Shown: positions 10,101 to 17,179 of the stretch, piece by piece
Position numbering within the stretch: the stretch's first letter is position 1
Layout: each line of letters starts with the position of its first letter
NCBI GenBank assembly: GCA_900079685.1
Contig: LT599019.1
Coordinates: 670,014 to 734,013, forward strand
Direction of reading: 5' to 3'
DNA: 64,000 nucleotides
From: an uncultured delta proteobacterium
GTDB taxonomy: Bacteria; Desulfobacterota; Desulfovibrionia; Desulfovibrionales; Desulfovibrionaceae
The notes under the pieces: model-generated
Database searches by the model: none
Told to the model about the DNA's origin: nothing
The model's input: only the letters and a program-made list of their open reading frames with translations
Program-made: the position numbers and the translations under genes

Positions 10101-12505
10101 TCGTTATCACCGCGTATGACGAACCGGGCTTTGTGGCGAACACCAGCGACTTCACGGTCGGCGGGTTGACGTTTGCCGAACTCCACGTGGTGGAATACAG
10201 CACCGCGAACATCAAGGGCGCATTGGTAGGCGGCGGCGCCGACGGCGTCAATATGGAAAGCTTCCAGTTCCTGGATATTGCCCAGGAATACAAGCTGGAG
10301 AACGGCGCCATCCTGAAGGTGTCCCTCAACGAGGCAGGCGACAGGATAGTGGGCATGATCACCTATGCCGACGGCGGTGAAGCCCGTGCCTTCGATCTGT
10401 TCATGAACCCCGAAGGAACCTGGGACTATCTCCAGCACAAGTACTTCACCCTCGTGGATGACGACGGCAAACCTCTTGCCGACCAAAACCTGCACTTCAA
10501 CTTCGGCGTGGAAGACAACGACGGCGACTATACCGCTTCCTACCTCAACGTGGCGATTCCGGAAAATCCGGTCCCGGACCTTACCCTGTTCACGCTGACG
10601 GACGACACCGTGCATGACGCGGCGCTTTTCGGCGGCACCGGGAAGCAGTATGACACGGAAGAGAATACGAAAGTCGACGACGTGGCGAAAGGCGAGTTCA
10701 CCGTGAATGGCGCGCACGACACCCTGGTGTTCACCATCGGCGGCGTGGAGCACACGATACTCGTGGCCAACATCGGTAACGGCCCCATCACCGTAACCAA
10801 CGGCACGCTGGAGATCACATCCCTGGGCGACGGCAAGTACAGCTTCATCTACACCCTGATCGACCATGTCGACCACGGCGATCCCGGCTCGGACACGGAC
10901 GTTGTGGACCACCTGGCCATCTCCCTGTCCGTCGGCAACAGCGGCTACTTCAGTGATGCCCAGACGCCCGCGGGCAACGCGGACGGCATCCGGCTCATCG
11001 ATGACAGGCCGGAACCGAACATCACCGACGGCATATTCTTGAACAACGGGGATGCCTTCATCAACGGGGTTCTCGCCGAAATAGGCGCGGACAAAGGCGG
11101 AAGTGAGCGCGTCGAGTTCAGTACCGGCGACGGCTCAACAGATTGGTACTATGGCAAGGTGCCGGTTACAATGCAGCACGGAACCAAAACGGTAAACGGC
11201 ATTGAAGTTGAAGACCCGAGCGTCGTCATCGGCATGGCCGGAGAAACCCATGTGTTTACCTTGGTCGGCAAATCCGACGGCACGTACACCTTTGATCAGG
11301 AAGTGCCCGTGAACGGCGCCAGAATGGACGATATAATAGGTCGATTCGATGGCGACAGGTTGAACAAAACCGGCAACGTACAAACGTACTACATCAGCGA
11401 GAAAATAGGCACTGGAAAGTACGACATCAACTACAAAGAACAAGATATTACCTGGGCTGTTAAGATCACAAACAACAGTACTCAGGCGTTCTCCTCGGAT
11501 GGCGGCGGTCTTGGATTCCAGAGTAAACAAAACTCCCTCTACCAGGGCGCCAAGTTTACGCTGACTGCTGATGTCGCCAAAGCCAGTGGAGATGCGAACT
11601 ATTTTGACATGCTGGGGCTTGGTCTCAACAACTTCACCTCTGGCTCTATAGCTTATTTTATCACGTATACCAATGGTTCCACCGACAGCGGCTCCTTCAC
11701 TCCGGCAGACATGATGAACGGGTATCTTATGTTCCCATCGGACGGCAGTACGCCGGAAGGAGCATCTGTTCTGTCCGTTGTGGTTACGGTCGGCCCCATT
11801 AACAACAACTGCCAGATTGGCGGAGCGGGCGGTTTCTGGATTGAAACGACTGAGAGCAAGATTGGCAATCTGCCCGTCGACTTTACGGTCTATGACGCGG
11901 ACGGCGACTCGATTGACGGCACCGTGAACTTCTCGCCTAAGACCGGAGAAGAATGGTCCGACCTTGATCTGCCGGGTAGCTCCGGTTACGCTCTGGCGGC
12001 TGGCGGCGACGAGGATCACACCATCATCGGCGGGTTGGGTAACGACATCCTGACCGGCGGCGACGGGGACGACACCCTGTACGGCGGCGACGGGGACGAC
12101 ACCCTGTACGGCGGAGCGGGCAGCGACATCCTGATCGGTGGGGCCGGCGAAGATATTTTCGCCTGGGACAATCTCACCTCCGCCTACAATGGCGACTATG
12201 ACAAGATCATGGATTTCAGCCTGATCGAAGGCGATCGGCTCATGTTCCAGGATCTGCTCACGCCGGAAGGTATGGAACTCCATATCACGGCGCGTCTTGA
12301 AGCGGGAGTGCTGGTGCTGACTCTGGATAAGGGCCAGATCAGCCAGGAACTTGAAATCAACTTCCAGGAAAACAGCATCCCGATGGGCGACCAGACTTAC
12401 TCCAATGCTCAGGACTACGTTAACGCGTACATGGCGCAGAATACCGGATCCACCGAGGAACAGGCTCTGGAAAGCTTGCTGCAGATTATGACGGTTACTC
12501 AGTAA
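1163..12505 (+). CDS. Giant RTX adhesin secreted by type I system (LapA-like)
   Basis: A 3780-residue acidic protein expected on the cell surface, binding calcium and mediating adhesion or biofilm formation. Near residue 105 there is a Gly/Ala-rich linker (GPGAGAGAAGGGAG), typical of the retention module of LapA-type adhesins. The body is made of repeated beta-sandwich modules of roughly 150-200 residues of the T1SS-143/DUF5801 kind. Their boundaries show as D-D-x-P motifs, for example near nt 3436, 3952, 4516, 5450, 6954 and 8420, each followed by a strand and a DGDGD(T/K) loop near the module end. From nt 12002 come GGxGxDxL nonapeptides (GGDGDDTLYGG), then the VCA0849-type C-terminus with DKIMDFSLIEGDRL and no cleavable N-terminal signal, as expected for type I secretion. 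The start at 1163 is chosen for its GGGGGAG site; an in-frame ATG at 1112 would add 17 residues. No ABC exporter, membrane fusion protein or LapD/LapG partner is in the window. Confidence 0.9.
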   Translation: MSQQTESNVTRLTQPSSGTTVNVPIDAANMRLSLGFQPDPNAVQKNGQNLEFSFEDGGKIVLEGYYNHFTSKTLPIMVTEAGDELPGESFLASLREDLLTAAGPGAGAGAAGGGAGEYADDPGALINGVDRLGSLGTIYWDRATEVTEEFDNEVAALSVTLAFVSTAYPPLEIGEDTWITGRFVNMLFEDGLPNQHLPGGRDDLTSTQMILDTYGIVVPDYLQDKTPGILEIDVQTQGTTQLTGLDLSGFTVGSFIMIGDTVIEITSVDQVISLTPAQVAGFVAVYPPSDNSDADMNITVTAYGQANNGSTATSTQVVTLIVDAVADLPEAWARNTDGEADYVLFALRDEEGNVIFFNDIDEFSAAFPGGIPEGYQWISAWKGITDEQDQTSGRHKGYDSLEADYVTLPFTAEFDDYLDGSEVHTITISGVPSDWKLDLTQLPSGLTAADVTRGENGEYSINVPVGANGVGTVEGSFIFKPGDWTNERNHDGTARGDEGGPATITITTSADEVGNATSGQEATLANNHAETSLTYVVSIDEDKPGFCTTEVKLLSDETRWVQRGGELNEVALTALFKTGVIEYLKDADIDDLTAKMPIISAAQSKIRYDLHSDGDKDDREGEGFEAVTGSHFGFKLPEGVYETDANGIFSGWTTTAGEKIYLELDDNTGHVVGRTEGGDIAFIITATGSFNDGVNTGHVTLIQYQPMQHPSGVADPDSPNYDPSEHNEKLLDDLKLELVVHDADGDNASIPVTVNILDDGPSLHCWNEPIVVYLSETDLIPDGTDRLHLENNVPHNVHDESIAIGTFGPFDYGTDGPADPALAGNPFTWNVPAGEYAVTDGTPISWWVSPDGLTMVGFTGEWGNPDFTPVITFKAWNVDGLLPGYSVDQHQALHHDDPTSRDYVEINASFTIMDGDGDTADGKFTVKVKDDSPEIGLCSRDVTVRLSETDLPNGTDPWHIREDAFGNAFNEAKFAGLMTFKYGADGPDPDAPFTWNAPADGAYTAFGPDGAAHDVVWVQDGYNLTAYAVDENGNQLFEVVVIKGTPTYDLAGVPSGLAYTVELKAPLEHSESQEHSLLGEHGLVNWDKPEWLDIDLGFTLKDGDGDTTDGKLTLEIRDDLPCAGHCTIADTVLESCLRPGLGGQITASGDLYVEFGADGPALANPVKWDTESVEKTVGDLEVIIDGVAYKADVVWISATEFEVRALNYNGPDTDPSMVVRIVEDGKGGYDYKYTQNHAVKHSDGFNLDNIVKDLNFEYVVTDRDGDTAHNTLQVNVVDSLLLPGTTLNYVDETDHQGTVVHKDMPLNLDHFAPDGMNPEWNLAEIKLALHDLRVTGDDRPLAFELQGDGKILAITDADGNPVLTLTMIKGADGKWTLDYTQEQPMDHPLGGYLPGVLGHNDIILLPLDIIAKDAEGNHVHNPVIITVFDDAPSIPYGTMTGVVENFSAVMDIVKSLGSIVNGGDTTAAIQAIGKIILGDGTPENPGIGSDTFKSAAILVDLLLGTELTQLADVNWANAVNPAWWATYAYNVALGAMGSSSHAATAASMWQTTFGDLDLETVFTKPLNNWLTESPGNTYGGDITVDFGYDGPHAEQAITFSNTGLELMLKLFGIHKTGSGEALETVRDHSDRDSYLTAEQAAKGAKVMDVVKAYNGDPANGDVVLTFITIDNGDGTYSYQMVTDGPLAHSKSLLDDVLVRLMNPELIGKVGDALDTVLNDLLDLGLPVNQLVDALKNFASLDVDLTRDTLLLIPMPIVAQDGDGDKTMGLATVVVRDSVAELNYNGSVSVSESGLTLPANSSDELGQKLDGTGKDWDANDGVSTETTATGTFTVKAFDGLRGIYIEGIGEVAFGAEIPLGPGMIVFTLVSDANGVSTIEYTYTLTGNADHSYADNTHAPVLQDGELNIEFKVVDGDGDRSSGTGSIKINIYDDKPIATHDFDDLQVDSAGWTATGNVLTGEGTYSDAAMTKDGVSDQYGADGAAVDNAFRVQTGVDNFKNPIYETPTEGNPVTVEGNLGTLTINADGSYTYKLNPDKVEDYKNQTHSESQDPLVTEFDSAASLNDLNGFSVKAFNVANFTSNSLNTTLGNVNTWAAANSDRLAFFNGDLVSWDKGLGVDGNAAGIAADGNQVGTGTDYKFPATFTPRTEGLVFSFDPPVTEGFSVTFGNVTVGADTILVYLYGENGLIGTYSVTQDDLISSTKEWSPPAGVTETITGFAVVPNSSTTAFCVQNVTINQPDIEVPNPLTDLEENFNYIIVDGDGDAAKATLTIDIDLPAQIELTPLVVDESFIPGLGSGVDVGSPGDASGAESYKDDGEFTIGVKEFEGLTIAAYASEDATEVTNIQIVAGINPPVYGDYGKLVITATEADGKWTVKYEYEQTNALNHTELPNTPDQKQQGESFGFKVGGIAVGDLIVEIEDDAPYASHDLTTLGEEDWTVSGSVFTGEWAVDAVAQTDPSGDPDSYGADKATGTGALVWENAKGDLDITFDGTPLRLEGDKLYDEDDNFYGTLTFEEIDGEYTGGYSYTKPSETEIKGDLVVAYSLKDSDGDVTEASLTVTVEEYVILSTVGDTNLVQERFIDGSEEGALIYAGTEALEKGSVDYGKITITTPAGSEPEFAWTSGPGGAPVYSMVNGEWLLVEWKVPGAGDNPHVITGRVKVGPGDEDWVPVIKVTYDPEGVAQESGGDYNYKVELFAAMKHDLPFDDASDKTREDLEPNKEFMLTVEGEVVGGADFNTDLRGHDTGNKGEEGDNGLDFGYSVTKGTATVTGTVTVVIEDDILYFGENGVEGVSLEYDDLSDKFYTFPDAINFNGYNDKTYRDSWDLTISAKKAILNADGTIRELVDSPDSRVVHSTKDTANGRGHEDYNGTIGNGLGIVTGSSGRGSDTEIDFIKDGGGQGVHASEALVIALPEGKISFGVTVDLNLLFNAKSAGDATAEHAMITLYRDGKLVGSYDVTSDADLGNYKSQLTVEAGFDTIVITAYDEPGFVANTSDFTVGGLTFAELHVVEYSTANIKGALVGGGADGVNMESFQFLDIAQEYKLENGAILKVSLNEAGDRIVGMITYADGGEARAFDLFMNPEGTWDYLQHKYFTLVDDDGKPLADQNLHFNFGVEDNDGDYTASYLNVAIPENPVPDLTLFTLTDDTVHDAALFGGTGKQYDTEENTKVDDVAKGEFTVNGAHDTLVFTIGGVEHTILVANIGNGPITVTNGTLEITSLGDGKYSFIYTLIDHVDHGDPGSDTDVVDHLAISLSVGNSGYFSDAQTPAGNADGIRLIDDRPEPNITDGIFLNNGDAFINGVLAEIGADKGGSERVEFSTGDGSTDWYYGKVPVTMQHGTKTVNGIEVEDPSVVIGMAGETHVFTLVGKSDGTYTFDQEVPVNGARMDDIIGRFDGDRLNKTGNVQTYYISEKIGTGKYDINYKEQDITWAVKITNNSTQAFSSDGGGLGFQSKQNSLYQGAKFTLTADVAKASGDANYFDMLGLGLNNFTSGSIAYFITYTNGSTDSGSFTPADMMNGYLMFPSDGSTPEGASVLSVVVTVGPINNNCQIGGAGGFWIETTESKIGNLPVDFTVYDADGDSIDGTVNFSPKTGEEWSDLDLPGSSGYALAAGGDEDHTIIGGLGNDILTGGDGDDTLYGGDGDDTLYGGAGSDILIGGAGEDIFAWDNLTSAYNGDYDKIMDFSLIEGDRLMFQDLLTPEGMELHITARLEAGVLVLTLDKGQISQELEINFQENSIPMGDQTYSNAQDYVNAYMAQNTGSTEEQALESLLQIMTVTQ
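12061..12114 (+). repeat. 27-bp perfect tandem repeat in RTX region
   Basis: Two identical 27-bp units (12061-12087, 12088-12114) encode consecutive GDDTLYGGD-type calcium-binding nonapeptides of the adhesin. Slippage here would add or remove whole RTX repeats without breaking the frame. Confidence 0.9.
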
Positions 12506-12528
12506 TCCGTATAACCAATAACTCCAAC

Positions 12529-12565
12529 AACCGGGCCGCCAGAGTGAAGGCGGCCCGGTTCTTTT
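12529..12565 (+). terminator. Intrinsic terminator of adhesin gene
   Basis: A perfect 12-bp stem AACCGGGCCGCC / GGCGGCCCGGTT with an 8-nt loop, followed by CTTTT, 24 bp after the adhesin stop codon. Confidence 0.92.
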
Positions 12566-12599
12566 ACGCGGCCACGCCGGGCGCAACGCCCGGTGCCGC

Positions 12600-12633
12600 A
12601 AAAAAACGGCTCGCGGATTTCCACCGCAAGCCG
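12600..12633 (-). terminator. Intrinsic terminator of HbpS/GlcG-like gene
   Basis: On the minus strand CGGCTTGCGG pairs with CCGCGAGCCG (one mismatch) and is followed by seven T residues, 34 bp past the stop of the gene ending at 12667. Confidence 0.88.
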
Positions 12634-12666
12634 TCCGTTATCCTTTTCCGAAAAGCACTTCCCGCG

Positions 12667-13080
12667 TTACCCCAACCCGGCAACGATCACGGCGGCGAAC
12701 GCATCAGCCAGTTCCTCGTCCTCTTCCAGCCTGCGGCCGCTTACCCCCACCGCGCCGAGACAGGTTTTTCCGTCAAATACCGGCACGCCGCCGGGCAGGC
12801 TGGTCAGTTTGTCATCGCAAAAATCACCCAGGGTGAAGTTTCCTTCCACCAGGCGGCGGCGGAACGCCGCCGTGCTCTTGCGCAGCCGCGCCGCGGTATA
12901 AGCCTTGCCCGTCACAATGGCCGCGATGCGCTCGGGCACATTGTCCATCCGGGCGAGGGTGATGACGGTGCCGGTGGCGTCCACAACGCACAGGGCGACC
13001 GGTTCCCCGCCGTCCGCGCCCGCCCGTTCCAGCATGGCGGCTGTCGCCTTCCAGGCCGCGTCAAGCGTGATTCGTTCCAT
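12667..13080 (-). CDS. GlcG/HbpS-like (DUF336) protein
   Basis: A 137-residue protein of the GlcG/HbpS family. Members include the heme-binding sensor protein HbpS of Streptomyces and GlcG of the glycolate operon; several are encoded near cofactor or diol metabolism. Family features are the N-terminal AW-KATAAMLERA helix, the VVDATGTVITLARMDN strand pair, and the C-terminal PGGVPVF...LGAVGVSG segment followed by the ADAF...G helix. The start at 13080 (MERITLD) matches the family N-terminus; an upstream in-frame ATG at 13236 would add 52 residues of non-family sequence. It stands alone between terminators, so context does not identify a ligand. Confidence 0.78.
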   Translation of the reverse strand: MERITLDAAWKATAAMLERAGADGGEPVALCVVDATGTVITLARMDNVPERIAAIVTGKAYTAARLRKSTAAFRRRLVEGNFTLGDFCDDKLTSLPGGVPVFDGKTCLGAVGVSGRRLEEDEELADAFAAVIVAGLG

Positions 13081-13236
13081 AAACCGCCCCCGCAATGGTT
13101 TTGCGCTGTGTCTCCGGCGAGGGCAGGGCCTTTGGAATCCCTCCCCCCGGCAGGCCCCGGGACTATACCAGCCATTTGCCGGAAACAAAAGCCGCGCCGG
13201 GACGGGGCCGTACAGCATGTTGCGCCTGGGACCCAA

Positions 13237-13275
13237 AACAGTAAAAACCCCGCGTGACGCGGGGTTTTTACTGTT
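13237..13275. terminator. Bidirectional terminator
   Basis: A perfect 18-bp stem with a 3-nt loop: AACAGTAAAAACCCCGCG at 13237-13254 and its complement at 13258-13275. It has A/T runs on both sides of the GC core, so it can act on either strand; it lies 24 bp past the end of the amidohydrolase gene. Confidence 0.92.
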
Positions 13276-13298
13276 GCCGTGCGAGTTACCGGAATCGC

Positions 13299-14699
13299 TC
13301 AGCGGTATTTTTCCATGGTCGCCTTGTTCGCGTCCAGCGGGGGCTGGATATGGTCCGGGATCAGGCTGGTGAACTCGCGTCCGGCCATGCGGGCGGATTG
13401 CTCTTCCCAGGCGTCGACCAGGATTTTCGGCTGCATGAGCAGTTCCACGGCGGAAGTGGCCAGCACCTTCGCCGCGTACCCCACCGCCCGTTGGCCGATG
13501 GAACTCCCGACCGAGGCCGTGATGACCCAGTGGTGCAAGGCCGGTCCGGGCATGACCGCGGGCCAGAAAGACCCCATGGGCGCGAACCAGGTGTATTCCG
13601 AGGTGTCGCAGACCGGGGCGTCCAGCGTGGACGGCGGCAGAACCTCACGGGAGATGCCCACCGGCTCGCTGCCCGCGTTTTTCTGCATTTCCTTCACAAA
13701 GGCGTCTTCCTCCGGGGTAATTTCCATGGGGCCGATATCCAGATAATTCCGGTGCAACAACTCGCCCAAAACCTCGTTGGGAATCTTCTCGTGAATCGCC
13801 GTCACCAGCTCCGTTTCAACGGTCGTGCCCGTGGCGAGCGCCGCGCCCTTGGCGCAGTTGTCGATGCGTTCCATGACGTCGACCATGATTTCCGTGGTGT
13901 TGAACCTGCCCACGTACCAGGCCGTGGTTTTATCCGGCACCACGCTCGGGAATTCCGGCCCCACGCTGGAAAAGGTGTAGTTGATGGTGTTGGCCGCCGC
14001 TTCCGTGCCGGGTTTTATATGCTCGCGCAGCATTTCGACGGCGTGGCCCATGAGCATGGCCGCGTCCAGGGTGCTCCTGCCGTTCCACGGCGAGTTGCCG
14101 TGGGCGGTTTTGCCCTTGAAATGGTAGTATTTGTTGAAGTAGGCGTTGGACGCCTTTGAGACAAAGGTGTGGTTGATGAAGGGATGCCAGTCCAGGAACA
14201 CGTCCACGTCGTTGAACAGGCCCGCGCGGGCCATGAACGGCTTGCCGATGCAGGTTTCCTCCGCCGGCGTGCCGTAAATGACGACCGTGCCGCCAAGCCC
14301 GAAGGCTTCCATGGCGTAACGCTGCGCGATGCCCGCCTGCATGGCCCCGGCCCCCAGGAGGCAGTGGCCGCAGCCGTGGCCCGGCCCGCCTTCCACCACC
14401 GGCTCCTTGGCCGTGGCCACTTTCTGCGAGAGGCCCGGCAGCGCGTCGTACTCCACGCTATAGGCTACTACCGGTTTGCCGCTGCCGTAGGTCGCCACAA
14501 AGGCCGTGGGCATGCCGGCCACGCCCTCCTCCACGCGGAACCCGTGTTTTTTACAGATATCCGTCAGCCGCTTGAAGGCCTTGAATTCCTGCATGCCCAA
14601 TTCCGGATTTTCGCGGATATACATGGCGCAGTCGCTGAATTCCTGCTTGTTCCGCTCCACCCAGTCAACGACGAATTTCTTCACGGCAGCCAGATCCAT
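13299..14699 (-). CDS. M20-family amidohydrolase (AbgB-like)
   Basis: A 466-residue cytoplasmic metallohydrolase of the M20D type, closest in style to the p-aminobenzoyl-glutamate hydrolase subunit AbgB; it should cleave an amide bond in an N-acyl or aminoacyl substrate using two metal ions. Visible metal-site motifs are GHGCGHCLLGAGAMQAG, TPAEE with the catalytic Glu, and DWHPF. The dimerisation-domain motif KGKTAHGNSPWNGRS follows, and ALHHW near the C-terminus supplies the last ligand. The start at 14699 has a GAGGAGGATCTT ribosome binding site; 22 upstream codons are rejected. It is divergent from a LysR regulator that probably controls it. The AbgA partner and AbgT transporter are not in the window, so the substrate is open. 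Confidence 0.87.
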   Translation of the reverse strand: MDLAAVKKFVVDWVERNKQEFSDCAMYIRENPELGMQEFKAFKRLTDICKKHGFRVEEGVAGMPTAFVATYGSGKPVVAYSVEYDALPGLSQKVATAKEPVVEGGPGHGCGHCLLGAGAMQAGIAQRYAMEAFGLGGTVVIYGTPAEETCIGKPFMARAGLFNDVDVFLDWHPFINHTFVSKASNAYFNKYYHFKGKTAHGNSPWNGRSTLDAAMLMGHAVEMLREHIKPGTEAAANTINYTFSSVGPEFPSVVPDKTTAWYVGRFNTTEIMVDVMERIDNCAKGAALATGTTVETELVTAIHEKIPNEVLGELLHRNYLDIGPMEITPEEDAFVKEMQKNAGSEPVGISREVLPPSTLDAPVCDTSEYTWFAPMGSFWPAVMPGPALHHWVITASVGSSIGQRAVGYAAKVLATSAVELLMQPKILVDAWEEQSARMAGREFTSLIPDHIQPPLDANKATMEKYR

Positions 14700-14806
14700 A
14701 AGATCCTCCTCGTAATAAGTATGATCGCAGCCAAAAAAAGCTTTCCTTACACCATTGCATGACATAAAATTAATTCACCACAAAGCGATTAATTTTCTTT
14801 TTATTA

Positions 14807-14819
14807 TGAATAAAATTCA
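14807..14819. promoter_or_regulatory. T-N11-A type LysR binding site
   Basis: TGAATAAAATTCA is a perfect 5+3+5 palindrome that satisfies the T-N11-A rule of LysR regulators. It sits 22 bp upstream of the regulator's GTG, in the shared divergent intergenic region, which suggests autoregulation and control of the amidohydrolase. Confidence 0.6.
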
Positions 14820-14840
14820 CAATAAAATAGTGGAGCAACC

Positions 14841-15812
14841 GTGCCGCAACCCGCCATTTTCGCCGACAGGCTCCATTGGGGACTGTTGCATACCTTCCTG
14901 GTCATTGCCGAGGAAAAAAGCCTCAGCCGGGCGGCGCTCCGCCTCAACGTGACGCCTTCCGCCGTCAGCCATTCCCTGCGGCGGCTCGAGGAACAGACCG
15001 GAGGCCGCCTGGTGGACAGGAACCGCCAGCGGTTCGCCCTGACCGGGCAGGGCGCGCTGCTGCACGAGGCGGCGCTGGATATCTGCAAACGGATCAACGT
15101 GCTGGACACAACCTTCGCAAGCGGCGTCCCCGCGATTTCCGGCACGCTGAACCTGCTTATGTTGAGCACGCTCGTTTCCGACACCTTTGATATCTTCCTG
15201 ACGGACTTTTGCAAACGGTTTCCCTTGCTGGCGATGCACGTGGAAACGCTGCCCAGTTCCATCATCCTCAAAAAAATCGGCCAGAACCTCCCCTCGCTCG
15301 GGCTCGCGCTCTGCCCGCGGGAAACCAGGGATATCCGGCGCGCGCCGCTCATCCCGCAACGATATGCGCTGTATTGCGGCCGCAACCACCCGCTGTTCAC
15401 CCGGGAACGGGTCACCAGGCAGGACCTGCTTGCGGAAAACTTCGTCTCCTTTTTCAGCGACCAGATGGGCGACAGCCTGGCGGCGCTCGCCGAGTACCGG
15501 GAAAAACACCGCTTCACGGGCACGGTGGTCGCCTCCGCCAACGACCAGGACGAAGTGAAACGCTTGCTGTACGCGGGGTACGGTATAGGCTGCCTCGCGG
15601 ATGACTCCGCCAGAAAGGACGTGCTCGAAGGCAGGCTCCGGCGCCTCCCGCCGGAAAAGGGCATCGCGGACGTTCCGGTCTATCTGGTCTGGAGCGGGCA
15701 GCGTAAACTGCAGCCCGCCGAGATCATTTTCATCAACGGCCTCTGCGATGCCTTCGGCCGGGAGCGCCCCTTCCCGGCCGCCGGGGAAACCGGCGAAACG
15801 CACGGCGCGTAA
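14841..15812 (+). CDS. LysR-family transcriptional regulator
   Basis: A 323-residue LTTR. The N-terminal winged helix-turn-helix reads HTFLVIAEEKSLSRAALRL, then VTPSAVSHSLRRLEEQTGGRLV. A linker helix follows, then the periplasmic-binding-like effector domain (from about residue 95) with the DLLAENFVSF and LLYAGYGIGCLADD segments. Translation starts at GTG 14841 behind a TGGAG site. It diverges from the M20 amidohydrolase with only 141 bp between them, the usual arrangement of an LTTR and its target. The inducer is unknown; a substrate or product of the amidohydrolase is a reasonable guess. Confidence 0.9.
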   Translation: MPQPAIFADRLHWGLLHTFLVIAEEKSLSRAALRLNVTPSAVSHSLRRLEEQTGGRLVDRNRQRFALTGQGALLHEAALDICKRINVLDTTFASGVPAISGTLNLLMLSTLVSDTFDIFLTDFCKRFPLLAMHVETLPSSIILKKIGQNLPSLGLALCPRETRDIRRAPLIPQRYALYCGRNHPLFTRERVTRQDLLAENFVSFFSDQMGDSLAALAEYREKHRFTGTVVASANDQDEVKRLLYAGYGIGCLADDSARKDVLEGRLRRLPPEKGIADVPVYLVWSGQRKLQPAEIIFINGLCDAFGRERPFPAAGETGETHGA

Positions 15813-15840
15813 AAAAGGGAAAGGCCGCTGCAACGGAAAA

Positions 15841-15862
15841 GCCCCGGAGTTTCCTCCGGGGC
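15841..15862 (-). terminator. Terminator of otnK
   Basis: A perfect 9-bp stem GCCCCGGAG / CTCCGGGGC with a 4-nt loop. On the minus strand TTTT follows at 15840-15837, 45 bp beyond the otnK stop. The LysR gene ends just before it on the other strand. Confidence 0.75.
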
Positions 15863-15907
15863 CGCGCGCTAAACCGTACCCGTTGCCGTCAGTGCCCGGC
15901 GCGACCG

Positions 15908-17179
15908 TTATCTGGACGGAACAAGATCAAGGGCCGCGAAAAAGAACCGCTCGTCACCGAAGTTCCCGGACTTCAGCGCCAGGGACAACGGCTCCCCGAT
16001 GGCCCGCACCCACGGAACGCCGGGAGCGATCTGCGGGCCGATGTAAAACCCTTTGACCATAAGAGCCTGGGAAATAACGCTGGATGTCTCCCCGCCCGCC
16101 GCGATGAAGTGGTCGTACCCGGCTTCGCGCAGGAACACGGCCAGGCGGGCGAAAAAGGTTTCCAGGGCATGGGAGGACGCCAGGCCGAAACGGCTCTGGA
16201 TGGCGGAAAGCTCCGCCGGGGGAACGGTGGCGGAAACAAGGGGCGGCAGGTTGGCTGCGGGCGCGGCGATAATGGCGTCCGCCATTTCCCTGGCGTACCC
16301 TTCGGCGTCCCGCATGCAGCGCTCGACGGCAACCGGATAGAACGGGCCTTTTTCCTTATAGGCGGCGACCTGGCGGTTGGTCATCTCCGAGCAGGAACCG
16401 GACAACAGAACGGTCTTGCCGCCGGTCGGGAGGCCCAGATCCGTCGCGCATTCGGCCCGCCCTACAGAACGGGCGGAGCGGGCGTACCGGCGGGCAAGCG
16501 CGCCGCCAAGCCCGGAGCCGCCGGTCACCAGGGGCATATCCGCCAAGGCCTCGGCCAGGGTGTCCAGGTCGCCGTCCGCCAGAGCGTCCAACACCGCGTA
16601 GGAAACGCCTTGCTGTTTCAGGGAGGCGAGACATTCCGTGACCGCTCCCGCGCCCTTGGCAATGACGGAAACCGGCACGTTGCCGCTTTTCCCGGCGGAC
16701 TGCGCGTCCATGAGCCGCATGAGGTTGGCGTCCCGCATGGGGTTCAGCGGGTGGTTGCGCATGCCCGATTCATCAAGGGGCACGCCGTTCACAAAAAGAT
16801 ACCCGTTATAGACGGTCCGGCCGTTTACCGGCAGGGCCGGGCACACGACGGTGCAATCCTGGCCGAGTTCCTTGAGGAACGCGTCGGTGACCGGCCCGAT
16901 GTTGCCTTTTTCCGTGCTGTCAAAGGTGGAGCAGTATTTGAAAAAGAAGCGGGAACAGCCGAGACGTTTGCAGTGCCGCAACGCGTCAAGGGAGAGAGCG
17001 ACCGCTTCTGCCGCCGGGCAGGAACGGCTTTTCAGCGAAATGACCACAGCCTGGACGGATTCGGGAAGGGGAACGTCGGCCACGCCGTTAAGCTGGACGG
17101 TGGGCAGGCCGTTATTGACGAGAAAGCCCGCGATATCGGTCGCGCCCGTGAAATCATCCGCGATGACACCTAAAAACAT
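15908..17179 (-). CDS. otnK: 3-oxo-tetronate kinase (four-carbon acid sugar kinase)
   Basis: A 423-residue kinase of the DUF1537 / four-carbon acid sugar kinase family, which phosphorylates 3-oxo-tetronate (from threonate or erythronate) at C4 using ATP. The N-terminal domain starts with the hallmark IADDFTGATDIAGFL, and a KYCSTFDST motif follows. The C-terminal nucleotide-binding domain has VLSGSCSEMTNRQ and AAGGETSSVISQAL. Length matches the family. The ATG at 17179 has an AGAGG site at the right spacing; a GTG two codons upstream is less likely. The gene diverges from otnC, its known pathway partner. The dehydrogenase and isomerase of the pathway (LtnD/OtnI type) are absent from the window. 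Confidence 0.9.
   Translation of the reverse strand: MFLGVIADDFTGATDIAGFLVNNGLPTVQLNGVADVPLPESVQAVVISLKSRSCPAAEAVALSLDALRHCKRLGCSRFFFKYCSTFDSTEKGNIGPVTDAFLKELGQDCTVVCPALPVNGRTVYNGYLFVNGVPLDESGMRNHPLNPMRDANLMRLMDAQSAGKSGNVPVSVIAKGAGAVTECLASLKQQGVSYAVLDALADGDLDTLAEALADMPLVTGGSGLGGALARRYARSARSVGRAECATDLGLPTGGKTVLLSGSCSEMTNRQVAAYKEKGPFYPVAVERCMRDAEGYAREMADAIIAAPAANLPPLVSATVPPAELSAIQSRFGLASSHALETFFARLAVFLREAGYDHFIAAGGETSSVISQALMVKGFYIGPQIAPGVPWVRAIGEPLSLALKSGNFGDERFFFAALDLVPSR

Noticed and set aside
12544-13257. Plus-strand frame over the GlcG-like gene
   Set aside because: It starts inside a terminator and is antisense to a protein with clear family motifs.
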